From: Runella sp. MFBS21 | Lineage (GTDB): Bacteria > Bacteroidota > Bacteroidia > Cytophagales > Spirosomataceae | Direction of reading: 5' to 3' | Length of the DNA: 64,000 nt | Assembly: GCF_029433105.1 (NCBI RefSeq) | Contig: NZ_JARNTW010000003.1 | Coordinates: 310,001-374,000, forward strand | Shown here: positions 17,528 to 26,663 of the stretch, piece by piece | How positions within the stretch are numbered: the stretch's first letter is position 1 | Layout: the number at the start of each line of letters is the position of its first letter | Notes under the pieces: generated by a model | What the model was told of the DNA's origin: nothing | Databases searched by the model: none | The model's input: the letters and a program-made list of their open reading frames with translations, nothing else | Program-made: the position numbers and the translations under genes

Positions 17528-19399
17528 TTACCATCCAATCCCGTAGTCTTCACCGTGATTGCTAGAGCCTCCCCAGAAACTATTGTGTGTCCAATCAAAA
17601 TAAATGGCATTGATAGGGCCACTCGTACGCTCCTGATAATTGATTTTATAGCCCATTCGTCCTAGTTCTTTCCGAGTCCAGGCAGGCATGGCTTCGTTGA
17701 GCGTAAGGCCGCCATTGATACGTTCGTGTTTTCCAAAACTTGAATACATTTGCTGTGTTTTGAAACTTGGTGCTTCACAAGATTCTTGCACAGTCATGTC
17801 AAACTCAACCATGTTCAGAAAAAACTGTAACAATAATTGGTCTTGTTCATCGCCTGCTTGCTTGGCAAATGCTAAGTAAGGTTTTCCATTTTTAAGGGCG
17901 AGGCTTGGCGTAAGTGTGACGCGAGGGCGCTTTCCAGGCGCCACTACATTATAGGGGTTTTCTTTGGGGTCAAGCACAAAAGCCTGCATTCGTTGGCTCA
18001 TTCCGATACCTGTATTGCCTGCAATACAAGCCGGCACCCACCCGCCACTTGGTGTCACCGAAACCACCCAGCCTTCTTCATCGGCGGCTTCGATAGAAGT
18101 AGTACCTGCGGTAAAACTTTCCTGAAATTTCTCATCCAAAGTAGCGTTGTTTTTGGGGGCGTTTAAGCTGGCACTTCCCCAATTTTTCAACATATCAAGA
18201 TAAGGGTTCGCCTTTCCTTCAAAAGGATAAGGGTCGCCCGGGCCTATTTTGGGATCGTTCATGTCAAACTTGATGAGTTTGCTGCGTTCTTTGGCGTATT
18301 CTTTCGAAAGCAATCCTTTCATAGGTTCTTCGGGTGCAAAAGCAGGGTCACCATAATAAAAATCACGGTCGGCAAAGGCCAAGTTCATTGCTTGATACAG
18401 GGTATGAATATAGCGCGTCGAATTGTAACCCATGCTTTTCAAGTCAAAGTTTTCGAGAATATTGAGTGCTTGCAACATAGCTGGCCCTTGGGTCCACTGC
18501 TGAAGTTTATAAACCTCAATGCCGCGATAAGTAGTCATCATAGGTTCTTCGATTTTGACTTTCCAGTTGGCCAAATCTTCCTCCGTAATCAAGCCACCCT
18601 GCTCACGACAACCTCTCGAAAATTCTTTGGCGATTTCGCCTTTATAAAACAAGTCATTGGCTGCATAAATCGCATCTTTGCGTGACTTGCCTTTGGCGAG
18701 CGCTTGCTGCTCGGCATTGACCAATTTGGTCAATGTAGCCAACAAATCTTTTTGGACAAAAATCTCGCCCGCATCAGGTGCTTCACGTGAGGCTCCAAGA
18801 TGTGGCAAAAACACTTTTTTAGAATAGGGCCATTGTTTGATAAGGTCTTTGCCTTTTTCGATAGAATTGGCCGTTTGTGCTTCGATAGGATAACCCGCCG
18901 CCATTTGCATGGCTGGAGCCAATACATCCTTAAGCGACATCGTGCCATACTCAGCAAGCATGGTCATCAATCCTCCTGGCGTACCGGGCGTCACAGCCGC
19001 CAAGGGGCCATACTCCGGCGGGTATTTCATGCCTTTGTTGGTAAAAAACTCAGGCGTAGCTCCCGTAGGTGCTACTCCGTGGGCATTGATAGCAATGACT
19101 TTCTTGGTTTTGGGATTATAGATAAGAGCCTGTGTTTCACCACCCCAGCTCAATACATCCCACATAGTACAGGTCGCTGCGAGCATTGCACAAGCCGCGT
19201 CGATGGCATTGCCACCTTTGGTAAAGGTCATCGCACCCGCCGTAGCAGCGAGAGGCTTACCGGTGATAGCCATCCAATGTTTTCCATGTAAGGGGGGTTT
19301 TTGGGTAGTGACAGGTAGATTATTAAAAGCCTGCCCCCTTCCCTCAACCAATGAGAAAAATAGGACAAATCCAGTCAGCAGAAGGCGAAATTGTTTCAT
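17528..19399 (-). CDS. gamma-glutamyltransferase family protein
   Basis: 623 residues with a signal peptide (about 1-23). It matches the Ntn-hydrolase GGT family: an N-terminal half with GNAIDAACAMLAATC and the TPGTPGGLMTMLAEYGTMSLKDVLAPA block, and the autoprocessing/nucleophile site around TAGTTSIEAADEEGWVVS, where the first of two Thr would become the new N-terminus of the small subunit. Family members cleave gamma-glutamyl bonds, for example in glutathione, in the periplasm. The Ser-Gly motif of the small subunit appears as TPSGGWVPA. The substrate could differ from glutathione, as many Bacteroidota carry divergent copies. Confidence 0.87.
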   Translation of the reverse strand: MKQFRLLLTGFVLFFSLVEGRGQAFNNLPVTTQKPPLHGKHWMAITGKPLAATAGAMTFTKGGNAIDAACAMLAATCTMWDVLSWGGETQALIYNPKTKKVIAINAHGVAPTGATPEFFTNKGMKYPPEYGPLAAVTPGTPGGLMTMLAEYGTMSLKDVLAPAMQMAAGYPIEAQTANSIEKGKDLIKQWPYSKKVFLPHLGASREAPDAGEIFVQKDLLATLTKLVNAEQQALAKGKSRKDAIYAANDLFYKGEIAKEFSRGCREQGGLITEEDLANWKVKIEEPMMTTYRGIEVYKLQQWTQGPAMLQALNILENFDLKSMGYNSTRYIHTLYQAMNLAFADRDFYYGDPAFAPEEPMKGLLSKEYAKERSKLIKFDMNDPKIGPGDPYPFEGKANPYLDMLKNWGSASLNAPKNNATLDEKFQESFTAGTTSIEAADEEGWVVSVTPSGGWVPACIAGNTGIGMSQRMQAFVLDPKENPYNVVAPGKRPRVTLTPSLALKNGKPYLAFAKQAGDEQDQLLLQFFLNMVEFDMTVQESCEAPSFKTQQMYSSFGKHERINGGLTLNEAMPAWTRKELGRMGYKINYQERTSGPINAIYFDWTHNSFWGGSSNHGEDYGIGW

Positions 19400-19470
19400 A
19401 AAGTTTAGGTTTGTTGATTTTTATCCTAAAATTACGCAGACCTTTCAAGGATAACAAGCCCCAAACACGC

Positions 19471-20802
19471 TCACACCATTCCTTTTGCTTTCAATTCAAG
19501 GTATTTGTTGACGGTATTGGCATTGAGGTCTTTAGGAGCGGTCAAAATGGCCTGAATCCCGTACAGTTCGAGTTCTTTGACGATGCGCCGTTTTTCGTAG
19601 TAAAACCTTTCGGCTATGGTTTTGAGGTAAATATCTTCGGTATTGTCAGCAGGGTTTTTGAGTAAAGAAGACGTCTCAGTATTTTCAAAAAACACCACAA
19701 TCAATAAATGTGTTTTGGCCAACTGCCGCAAAAAAGGCAGCTGTCTTCGCATAGCACTGAGGGTTTCGAAATTGGTAAAAAGCAACAACAAACTCCGCTG
19801 GCGGATGTGTTTTTTTACATGCGCATATAAAGTTTCATAATCGCTCTCCAAGTAGCGGGTCTTTTGTTTATAAAGCACTTCGAGTATTTTCTGCATCTGC
19901 CCTGCCTTCCGCTCTGCGGGCAATATTTGCCCTATTACTTCCGAAAACGTAATAAGGCCCGCTTTGTCTTGTTTGATTAGGGCGATATTGCTCAACACAA
20001 GCGTAGCGTTGATGGCGTAGTCGAGTAAGGTCATTTCTTCAAAAGGCGACTTCATGACCCGCCCTTTGTCTATCAAACAATACACCGCTTGTGAGCGCTC
20101 ATCTTGGAAGGCATTGACCATGAGCTCATTTCGACGGGCGGTAGCTTTCCAGTTTACAGTTCGTACATCATCTCCTTTTACATAGGGACGTATCTGTTCA
20201 AACTCCATACTATGACCCAAACGCCGAATTCGCTTGATACCCAGCTCCGTGAGTCGGTTCGAAATCGCCATCAATTCATACTGCCGCATCTGAAGATAAG
20301 AAGGATAGACTGCGACAGTTTTGTTTTGGGAAGATTGATACCGACGTTTCACCAATCCCAAGGGTGTCTTGATAAAAGCATTGACTGCCCCAAAACTATA
20401 TTCACCGCGCTTGGTGGGGCGCAGCTCATAACGTAGCAACTGGGTTTCGTTGGAAGAAAGTTCAGCCTCAAAAAGTACATCTCTCCTCTGAAATTGAAAA
20501 GGAATTTCGTCTACTATTTCCCAGCGGGTTTTGAAAGGGTAGCGGTTTTCGAGATAAATCGACACGGGATTGTTATCTCCATTCGATAGCCGGTCTGACA
20601 CATCTCTTTTCACAAAAACTCCTTCTTTGGTACGAAAAAGTAATAAAACATCCAACAACGCCAAGAAAGCAAAAATAGCCGTCATAAGTTTGGCGATTCC
20701 AAACAAAAAAGGTGCTGCTTGTGCCAATAAAAATACCGCACTGAGTCCCATCAAAACACCCCAAAAAAGATTGGAAAAGTATAAAGGTCTAATATATTTC
20801 AA
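19471..20802 (-). CDS. DUF58 domain-containing protein
   Basis: 443 residues. The start is a TTG at 20802 (reading MKYIRPLYFSNLFW), because no in-frame ATG lies nearby and family members begin at this point. Two membrane segments lie at about 8-30 and 33-52, followed by a beta-rich region and then the DUF58 core (GDDVRTVNWKATARRNELMVNAFQDERSQAVYCLIDKGRVM). The core is a von Willebrand A-like fold with an incomplete MIDAS (DKGR in place of DxSxS). DUF58 genes usually sit in MoxR-AAA ATPase operons. No moxR-type gene is adjacent here, so this copy is detached from its usual partner. Confidence 0.85.
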   Translation of the reverse strand: MKYIRPLYFSNLFWGVLMGLSAVFLLAQAAPFLFGIAKLMTAIFAFLALLDVLLLFRTKEGVFVKRDVSDRLSNGDNNPVSIYLENRYPFKTRWEIVDEIPFQFQRRDVLFEAELSSNETQLLRYELRPTKRGEYSFGAVNAFIKTPLGLVKRRYQSSQNKTVAVYPSYLQMRQYELMAISNRLTELGIKRIRRLGHSMEFEQIRPYVKGDDVRTVNWKATARRNELMVNAFQDERSQAVYCLIDKGRVMKSPFEEMTLLDYAINATLVLSNIALIKQDKAGLITFSEVIGQILPAERKAGQMQKILEVLYKQKTRYLESDYETLYAHVKKHIRQRSLLLLFTNFETLSAMRRQLPFLRQLAKTHLLIVVFFENTETSSLLKNPADNTEDIYLKTIAERFYYEKRRIVKELELYGIQAILTAPKDLNANTVNKYLELKAKGMV

Positions 20803-20829
20803 TTGAATAAATGAAGTTGGATGTTGGTA

Positions 20830-21447
20830 TTAAATCGTAAATTCGCCTGCTCCTTCACGAATCACCTCAAAATCGTCGTTGGTGGCGTCTATAACCGTAG
20901 AAGGTATCAAGCCCCCAAAACCGCCATCGATTACAATGTCGACTTGGTGCTGAAAGCGCTCAAAAATGATTTCGGGGTCGGTAGGATATTCCATAAAATC
21001 ATCTTCGTCCTTGATAGAAGTCGTAATGATAGGATGATCAAGTTCATAAACGATTTGGCGAGTAATGGGATGATCAGGAATACGAATCCCTACAGTTTTG
21101 CGGTTTGCCAATACTTTGGGGACGCGATTGCTTGCTTCCAAAACAAACGTAAAAGGCCCTGGTAAGAGTCTTTTCATGAGTTTGAAGGCGTTGTTGCTTA
21201 CTCTGGCGTAATCTGCAATATGGCTCAAATCAAAACAAATAAACGAAAAGTCATTTTTCTGGGGTTTGATGCCTTTGATACGGGCCAAGCGCTCAACTGC
21301 TCGCGCATTGTGAATATCGCACCCCATCGCATAGACCGTATCCGTAGGATAAATAACAATACCGCCGTCGCGTAGGATATTGATTACTTGCTGTATCTTA
21401 CGCGGTTCGGGGGTTTGAGGGTGTATTTTCAGAAACTCTGCGGGCAT
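20830..21447 (-). CDS. YrdC/Sua5/YciO-family protein (L-threonylcarbamoyladenylate synthase-like)
   Basis: 205 residues, a single YrdC-fold domain. Recognisable parts are GGIVIYPTDTVYAMGCDI (nucleotide-binding loop), ERLARIKGIKPQKN, LLPGPFTFVLEAS, KTVGIRIPDHPI and PSTVIDATNDDFEVIREGAGE. TsaC/Sua5 enzymes make threonylcarbamoyl-AMP for tRNA t6A37, and YciO paralogues are closely related. The short length without a Sua5 C-terminal domain and the DDFMEYPTDPEIIFERFQHQVDIVIDGG segment fit the YciO-like branch, whose role is less certain. It is cytoplasmic and has no obvious operon partners. Confidence 0.88.
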   Translation of the reverse strand: MPAEFLKIHPQTPEPRKIQQVINILRDGGIVIYPTDTVYAMGCDIHNARAVERLARIKGIKPQKNDFSFICFDLSHIADYARVSNNAFKLMKRLLPGPFTFVLEASNRVPKVLANRKTVGIRIPDHPITRQIVYELDHPIITTSIKDEDDFMEYPTDPEIIFERFQHQVDIVIDGGFGGLIPSTVIDATNDDFEVIREGAGEFTI

Positions 21448-21776
21448 TTGATTATTCAGAAATTTAAAATCCAGTAATTTAAAAATGAAAGTACAAACAA
21501 TTCGTACAAACTAACAAGCCGTTATTCGTTAACTATTTTTCGTTAAACGTCAAGCATTAAACACAAGAATCTGTGAATCAAATAATTAACAAACAACTAG
21601 ATAGTAAAAATAATAAAAACTAATTTTACACAGCCCCGAAGTAATCAAGTAAAATCAAAAGAGCACAAATGTGATATTTCTGATAATCAATACCATTAAC
21701 AGTTACCTGAATTGGTATCTCCTAAACAGCAATAATTGGCATTTATGTTGATAATCAGCAGCTTATTGATATTTTT
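21448..21776. other. AT-rich intergenic region, nothing recognised
   Basis: 329 bases, strongly AT-rich, with no convincing open frame, hairpin or terminator. It should hold the promoter of the YrdC-family gene on the minus strand, but no clear TAnnTTTG element was found. Confidence 0.4.
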
Positions 21777-22781
21777 CTAACGCTCCAATTGTACAAACGG
21801 AACGCCCTGCTGCATAAGTTGAAGATTGCGTTGATTGCGCCATTTGGCATAATACTGATAAAGCCAATTGACAGGAAGGCGAAGACGACAAAGCCACACC
21901 AATAGCTCGGTTTCCCAACCGGGGTCTTCTATATAATTAAGAAGTTTGCGAAAAGCCGCCGCTTGCTCGGCGTCTTCGGCTACAAAACATTTCTTGATAA
22001 ACTCACGAATCCGATTTGCCAAAATATCATATTCCTCTTGCGAACGGCTCAAATCATAAGCTTTGTTGCAGACTTCCCAGCTTGACTTAAGCATCGGATT
22101 GCCGACTCTATAAAATTGAGTTGCCAAAGACCCATTCAAGACACGTTTGTGAGTCAAGACTTCATCTATGTAATGATATTTGTAATCATGCGCTGAACGA
22201 ACAAAAAAATCAAAATCTTCGTAACTAAGATTTTCATCATATCCGCCAAGTTTCATCAATACTGACTTACGCATCATGATGGTAGGCGTACAAATAAAAT
22301 AACGGCGCAAAATCTCTTTGTATACATCGCCCGTAGGTACTTGTCCCTCAGCACCACCATGTGCGCCAAGCGCATAATGATACCCAAACTTCTTGCCTGT
22401 CGAGTCGATATAAGCCGCGTTGGAAAACACCACCGCGTATTCTTTATTAAGTGTCTCAAAAACATCTACTTGTTTTTGAATACGTTCGGGGAGCATGATG
22501 TCGTCGGCAGCCAAATCAATGACATATTTGCCAGAAGCTTGCTCCAAACCTTGATTGAAAGCCCGACAAAGGCCAATATTGTAAGTATTACGTATAAATA
22601 CAATGCGGGGGTGCTTATCCACTACCTGCTGTATCACCCTCCTCGAATCATCTGTACTTGCATTGTCAATGACAATCAGCTGAATAGCCTCATACGTTTG
22701 GTTAATCACAGACAACAAACTCTCTCTCACAAAATTCTCGTGATTATAACAGGTACATATTACGGTAACTTCCGGTTTCAT
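21777..22781 (-). CDS. family 2 glycosyltransferase
   Basis: 334 residues. The N-terminus is a typical GT-A fold: VTVICTCYNHENFVRESLLSVINQTYEAIQLIVIDNASTDDS, with the nucleotide-binding Asp. A DLAADDIM segment follows at the DxD position, then GGYDENLSYEDFDFFVRSAHDY, the usual acceptor-side acidic block. Membrane segments are lacking, so it is a cytoplasmic or peripheral enzyme transferring a sugar from an NDP-sugar. No polysaccharide gene cluster surrounds it, so the acceptor cannot be guessed. Confidence 0.88.
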   Translation of the reverse strand: MKPEVTVICTCYNHENFVRESLLSVINQTYEAIQLIVIDNASTDDSRRVIQQVVDKHPRIVFIRNTYNIGLCRAFNQGLEQASGKYVIDLAADDIMLPERIQKQVDVFETLNKEYAVVFSNAAYIDSTGKKFGYHYALGAHGGAEGQVPTGDVYKEILRRYFICTPTIMMRKSVLMKLGGYDENLSYEDFDFFVRSAHDYKYHYIDEVLTHKRVLNGSLATQFYRVGNPMLKSSWEVCNKAYDLSRSQEEYDILANRIREFIKKCFVAEDAEQAAAFRKLLNYIEDPGWETELLVWLCRLRLPVNWLYQYYAKWRNQRNLQLMQQGVPFVQLER

Positions 22782-22936
22782 GCTAATCGTTAGGCAAAAT
22801 TGCCTCAGTAATAATATTTTAATACAGATTTTGGGAACATTTATTAAGTAAATCTAAAATATTAATAGCGATTGATTTGCACCTCTCCCTGTCTTTTTAG
22901 TTAACGGTCAAAACTGAGCAACCTATTGAGCATCAC

Positions 22937-23075
22937 AAAATCGTGCCAAATATGCTTTAAAACTTTTAAAATCAGAGAAATACACTCAACAAATCACTAA
23001 TAATCAAATAGTTGTAATTTAACATACCAAATATCAAGCCTTACCTATCTCAACTGGCTAATTTGGCACGATTTT
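22937..23075. repeat. 15-bp perfect inverted repeat enclosing about 109 bases in a gene-free gap
   Basis: AAAATCGTGCCAAAT at 22937-22951 and its exact complement ATTTGGCACGATTTT at 23061-23075. Next to the arms, CAGAGAAAT and ATTTTCTCTG can extend a structure. The 395-base gap 22782-23176 holds no open frame. Together with the plus-strand terminator at 23143 this suggests a structured small RNA, or a small mobile hairpin element. Confidence 0.5.
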
Positions 23076-23142
23076 CTCTGGTAAACGTTTAAAATCTGGT
23101 GTAAAAAATATTTTTCATTATTTATGGGTTAGGGTAGTGCAT

Positions 23143-23178
23143 AAATGCCGTATCAAGTTGTATACGGCATTTTTTTTT
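23143..23178 (+). terminator. intrinsic terminator on the plus strand
   Basis: An 11-bp stem AAATGCCGTAT / ATACGGCATTT with an 8-base loop is followed by an uninterrupted T run to 23178. On the minus strand the hairpin is followed only by TTTATGC, so it is a poorer terminator for the YihY-type gene, whose stop codon touches the T run. Confidence 0.65.
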
Positions 23179-24109
23179 AAGTTGTTTTATTACGTTTTTT
23201 TTGGTGTTTGGCTCGCCAAATACTTAAATTAAGCTCAAAACCGAAAATAAGTAGCAATGCTACCAAATAAAACCAAATCATCATCGCAATGATGGTACCG
23301 ATAGACCCATATAACTTATTGTAGCTACTAAAGTTTGACAAATAGAAAGAAAAACCGTAGGTCGCAATGATAATTAGGAGGGATGCAATCAATGCCCCCA
23401 AATTAAAAAAACGCCAACCGTGGTTGATTTTGGGCGCAAAACGGTATATAATTGCCACGGCCAATGTAAAGGCAGCAAACATAACTCCATACCGCAAAAC
23501 ATCTACCAAAAAAACGGTAAAATCATCTCCTAATAGTACGGTATCGTGGAGCCAATCTACCACAAATCCTCCCCCTATAATCACGATTACTGCCAAAAAC
23601 AAAACCGACGAAAGCAGTACTGTAAGCATGATCGAAATGCCTTTGGTCTTGAAAAATCCTCGGTTTTCGGAAGTACGATCTGCCATATTGAAGGCTGTCA
23701 TGAGGGCTCCCATGCCATTTGTGGCTGTAATAAGAGCAAAAATAAAACCAAAAGACAATATACCAGTTTGCTTACGGCTGATAATATCGTAAATCGTAGC
23801 TGCTGCAAACTCGTACAATGCCCCCGGCATGGCATCGTGCATAAAGCTCATGATTTGAACTTGCATGTCGGGAATAGGGAAGTAAGGAATCAACGTAAAT
23901 AAAAACAGAATCGCAGGGAATACCGCCAATGTAAAATTGTAAGCTACCGCAGTGGCCCTTTGATCGATATCATAGAGCAAGATTTTTTCCAATAAAATAG
24001 TACCTATGTCTGCCAAAGAGACTGTTTCCGAAAAAAATCGCTTTTGGTGTAACCATGCATAGCTACGACGAAGTTGGCGGTATTTAGATGTTGACCAGTT
24101 TTGAAGCAT
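23177..24109 (-). CDS. YihY/virulence factor BrkB family membrane protein
   Basis: 310 residues with about six membrane segments after a 45-residue cytoplasmic N-terminus. Typical parts are DQRATAVAYNFTLAVFPAILFLFTLIPYFPI in the first segment, the TNGMGALMTAFNMAD loop, RYGVMFAAFTLAVAIIYRFAPK, and the last hydrophobic block GTIIAMMIWFYLVALLLIFGFELN. The C-terminus is very basic (KHQKKRNKTT). The family was once called RNase BN by mistake; its actual role is unknown, possibly transport. The start at 24109 is followed 27 bases away by the stop of the upstream thioesterase gene, so the two are likely one transcript. Confidence 0.88.
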   Translation of the reverse strand: MLQNWSTSKYRQLRRSYAWLHQKRFFSETVSLADIGTILLEKILLYDIDQRATAVAYNFTLAVFPAILFLFTLIPYFPIPDMQVQIMSFMHDAMPGALYEFAAATIYDIISRKQTGILSFGFIFALITATNGMGALMTAFNMADRTSENRGFFKTKGISIMLTVLLSSVLFLAVIVIIGGGFVVDWLHDTVLLGDDFTVFLVDVLRYGVMFAAFTLAVAIIYRFAPKINHGWRFFNLGALIASLLIIIATYGFSFYLSNFSSYNKLYGSIGTIIAMMIWFYLVALLLIFGFELNLSIWRAKHQKKRNKTT

Positions 24110-24136
24110 TCATTCCCGATGATTTATTCATGTATT

Positions 24137-24547
24137 TCAAGAAAAATACGGCGCAAGTCGTTCGAGAAGCCCTTTAGGTGCTCGCGTTGGACGGTTGGTA
24201 TCACGGCTCAAAAACACAAGTGTAGTTTCTCCAGTATTCAATAAGACATTGTCTTGATTTCGAATTTCGTATCGAAATACCACCCGTGCTGCGGGCAACT
24301 CAGGAATCAAAACCTTAATCGTAAGCTCATCATCATAGCGTGCAGGCTGAAGATAACGCGAATAGTTTTCATATACGGGCATCATGGTGCCACTCTGCTC
24401 CATATCACGATACGAAAACCCGATACTCCTCAAAGCCTCTACCCTTCCTATTTCATAAAATCGTCCATAGTTTCCATAATATACGTATCCCATTTGGTCG
24501 GTATCGGCATACCTTACTCGGGTTCCTTTTACTTCGTAAACAAACAT
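24137..24547 (-). CDS. acyl-CoA thioesterase, YbgC/4-hydroxybenzoyl-CoA thioesterase type (hotdog fold)
   Basis: 136 residues from ATG 24547 (the TTG at 24598 adds residues foreign to the family). The active-site block is RVRYADTDQMGYVYYGNYGRFYEIGRVE: the Asp of YADTDQMG and the following Tyr/Asn/Tyr pattern define the YbgC group, in which this Asp is the catalytic residue. The family hydrolyses short acyl-CoA or acyl-ACP thioesters in the cytoplasm. It probably shares a transcript with the YihY-type gene downstream; no Tol-Pal genes are nearby, unlike ybgC in E. coli. Confidence 0.88.
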   Translation of the reverse strand: MFVYEVKGTRVRYADTDQMGYVYYGNYGRFYEIGRVEALRSIGFSYRDMEQSGTMMPVYENYSRYLQPARYDDELTIKVLIPELPAARVVFRYEIRNQDNVLLNTGETTLVFLSRDTNRPTRAPKGLLERLAPYFS

Positions 24548-24652
24548 ATTTTTAGTTAAATATTTAAACAACCCGAAATCAATGTGCACAACTGACAATC
24601 AAAGTTTAGCATTTCTCTGCATTTATTCCTTCATTATCAAACACTGTATTTC

Positions 24653-25690
24653 TTATTTTTTGATATTCAATCGATTCAGTGCCTCTTGATACAAGCGAGC
24701 GTTTTTGAGGTGGTCTTCATAATTGCTGGCAAACATATGATAGCCCGAAAAATCAGCACTGGCACACATGTAAGTATAATCGTGTTTTTCGTAATTCAAA
24801 ACGGCGTCGATTGAATTCAAATCTGCCACACGAATAGGTCCGGGCGGCAGTCCCACGTTGGTATAAGTATTGTAAGGAGATTTTACCAAAAGTTGCGCGT
24901 TAAGAACCCGTTTAATCTCAAAATTTTTGAGGGCAAACTTAATGGTGGGATCTGCTTGAAGAGGCATCGACGAATTGAGTCGATTGATGTACAAACCCGC
25001 CACACGAGGTCTTTCGTCTTTTTTACGTCCCTGCTCTTCTTCCACAATCGAAGCCAAAATCGAAACTTGGATGGGTGTTAGCCCGATAGCCTTCGCTTTG
25101 GCTGTGCGTTCGGTATTCCAGTATTTTTGGTATTCGTCGTACATTCTGCCCAAAAACTTGGATGCATTGGTAGTCCAATAAATTTCGTAGGTATTGGGCA
25201 AAAACATGCTCACTACATTAGCGGTATCAAAGCCGTATTTCTGGCATACTTGTGGGTCGTCGAGCAAGACTTGCAGCGAATCGGGGCCAAAAGCAAATTT
25301 GTTGCCGATGCGCTGTATCAAATCGGATTTGAGGCGGATATTGTTAAAAGTCAGCCGCACCGCATCTTGGCGTCCATTTCTGAGTTTTTGGATTGCCTCC
25401 CAGTTGCCCATTTTGCGGGTCAAAAGGTAGCGCCCGGGTTTTACTCTTTCGGGTAAATCCAAAAATTTAGCCAAAAACCGAAAAGACATCTCATTGTTGA
25501 GTACATCATTTTTTTTGAGAGTATCTAAAAGACTTTCATAAGTGCCTCCCACTGGTATCAAAAGCGCAAAATCTTTTTCTTTTTCTGCTTGAAAATTGGG
25601 CGTCTTGGCCACCTGCCAAAAATAAAAACTAAAAGTAGTCGCTACCACACAGACCGTTACGAATAATCCTATTTTGAAATTACGAGACAT
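24653..25690 (-). CDS. mltG: endolytic transglycosylase MltG
   Basis: 345 residues from ATG 25690 (a GTG at 25723 is less likely). One membrane anchor near the N-terminus (about 6-25) is followed by a periplasmic YceG domain. The catalytic region LASIVEEEQGRKKDERPRVAGLYINRL holds the conserved Glu, followed by PLQADPTIKFAL and SPYNTYTNVGLPPGPI, which are diagnostic. MltG cleaves nascent glycan strands and sets their length. A TACTTTTG element upstream on the minus strand (25766-25773) could be the -7 region of its promoter. Confidence 0.92.
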   Translation of the reverse strand: MSRNFKIGLFVTVCVVATTFSFYFWQVAKTPNFQAEKEKDFALLIPVGGTYESLLDTLKKNDVLNNEMSFRFLAKFLDLPERVKPGRYLLTRKMGNWEAIQKLRNGRQDAVRLTFNNIRLKSDLIQRIGNKFAFGPDSLQVLLDDPQVCQKYGFDTANVVSMFLPNTYEIYWTTNASKFLGRMYDEYQKYWNTERTAKAKAIGLTPIQVSILASIVEEEQGRKKDERPRVAGLYINRLNSSMPLQADPTIKFALKNFEIKRVLNAQLLVKSPYNTYTNVGLPPGPIRVADLNSIDAVLNYEKHDYTYMCASADFSGYHMFASNYEDHLKNARLYQEALNRLNIKK

Positions 25691-25765
25691 GAAACATGAA
25701 GTTAGATGTTGATACCTGAACACTCCATAAGAGTTTACTTCTCTCTGGAGGGTTCAAAATTGTTG

Positions 25766-25773
25766 CAAAAGTA
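25766..25773 (-). promoter_or_regulatory. possible Bacteroidota -7 element (TACTTTTG) for mltG
   Basis: It matches the TAnnTTTG consensus on the minus strand, about 75 bases before the ATG. No clear -33 TTG lies at the right distance. The 360-base region 25691-26050 between the divergent mltG and DinB genes carries no other gene. Confidence 0.35.
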
Positions 25774-25948
25774 GTAGTTCGATTGGTATTTTTTATGGGA
25801 AAAGTGATGAGGATATTATCAATGGGTTCAAAAACGTAATTTTTTGTTTTAAGAACCTCGCTAAGTGTGCCCAAGTATCGCATAGCCAACCGTCTCAGGA
25901 TTCTTATGGTAAAGTGTACTTTTAAACACAGAAATAATAAGATTTGAG

Positions 25949-25956
25949 TAACTTTG
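25949..25956 (+). promoter_or_regulatory. possible -7 element (TAACTTTG) for the DinB-family gene
   Basis: It fits TAnnTTTG on the plus strand, about 95 bases upstream of ATG 26051. No good -33 partner was seen. Confidence 0.35.
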
Positions 25957-26050
25957 CTTTTCGTTTAATCATTTTTAAAATTCAATAGTTACATACAAAG
26001 GCATAAGTACATTGAGTGCCTACGCAGACGTGTACGAAATATATTCACAA

Positions 26051-26620
26051 ATGGACGCAAAAGAAGAGTTATTACGCATTATTGACCAATTTAACCTTAT
26101 TTACGAAAGCGAAGAAGCATGGCATGGCCCCTCTGTGGTAGAGGTATTGAGTGATGTGTCGTGGGAAATGGCTGCCGAAAAAATCATGCCCAATACCCAC
26201 TGCATTGCCGAGTTGGTGTACCATATGACTACTTGGCGCATTTTTGTTGTAAAACGTCTACAAGGTGACGGCGAATACGAAGTTACTAAAGCTCGTGATT
26301 GGAAGACTTTCCCCATCTTTGACGAGTTTGAATGGGAAGCCCTGCAAATGGAACTTAGCCTTAGCCAAGAAGAACTCATTGCCGAGCTCGAAAAAAGAGA
26401 AGATGACGAGTTTTTGGAAGAAATCGTTCCGGGGCGTCAGTACGATTATTATACCATGCTTCACGGTATTTTACAACACGACTTATACCACACAGGACAA
26501 ATATCAATTCTCAAAAAAGCCCTTTTCTACAAAGGTTTGGGTAAGAAAAAACACCAAGATGAAGACGGCTACTATGGCTCGGGTGCCGGCGACTTCGATG
26601 ATTATGATGATAGATATTAA
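26051..26620 (+). CDS. DinB/YfiT-type metal-binding four-helix protein
   Basis: 189 residues from ATG 26051 (MDAKEELLRIIDQF); a TTG 39 bases upstream is possible but less likely. The DinB fold is a four-helix bundle with a His triad. Here the candidates are the His in AELVYHMTTWR and the two His in GILQHDLYHTGQISIL. Related proteins bind nickel or zinc and act as thiol-dependent transferases or stress proteins. The C-terminal tail is acidic and Gly/Tyr rich (DEDGYYGSGAGDFDDYDDRY) and probably disordered. The cytoplasmic role is unknown. Confidence 0.8.
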   Translation: MDAKEELLRIIDQFNLIYESEEAWHGPSVVEVLSDVSWEMAAEKIMPNTHCIAELVYHMTTWRIFVVKRLQGDGEYEVTKARDWKTFPIFDEFEWEALQMELSLSQEELIAELEKREDDEFLEEIVPGRQYDYYTMLHGILQHDLYHTGQISILKKALFYKGLGKKKHQDEDGYYGSGAGDFDDYDDRY

Positions 26621-26663
26621 AAGCTATTGATTCATCACTATTCATCTCAAACTCTGAATTTCC

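Larger units (their letters stand above)
22932..23178 (+). ncRNA. candidate plus-strand small RNA (tentative)
   Basis: The gap between two minus-strand genes ends in a strong plus-strand intrinsic terminator although no plus-strand gene precedes it. Upstream is the 15-bp inverted repeat (22937-22951 / 23061-23075) that could close a long RNA stem. No clear promoter was identified, so the 5' end is arbitrary. This is inference from structure only. Confidence 0.25.
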
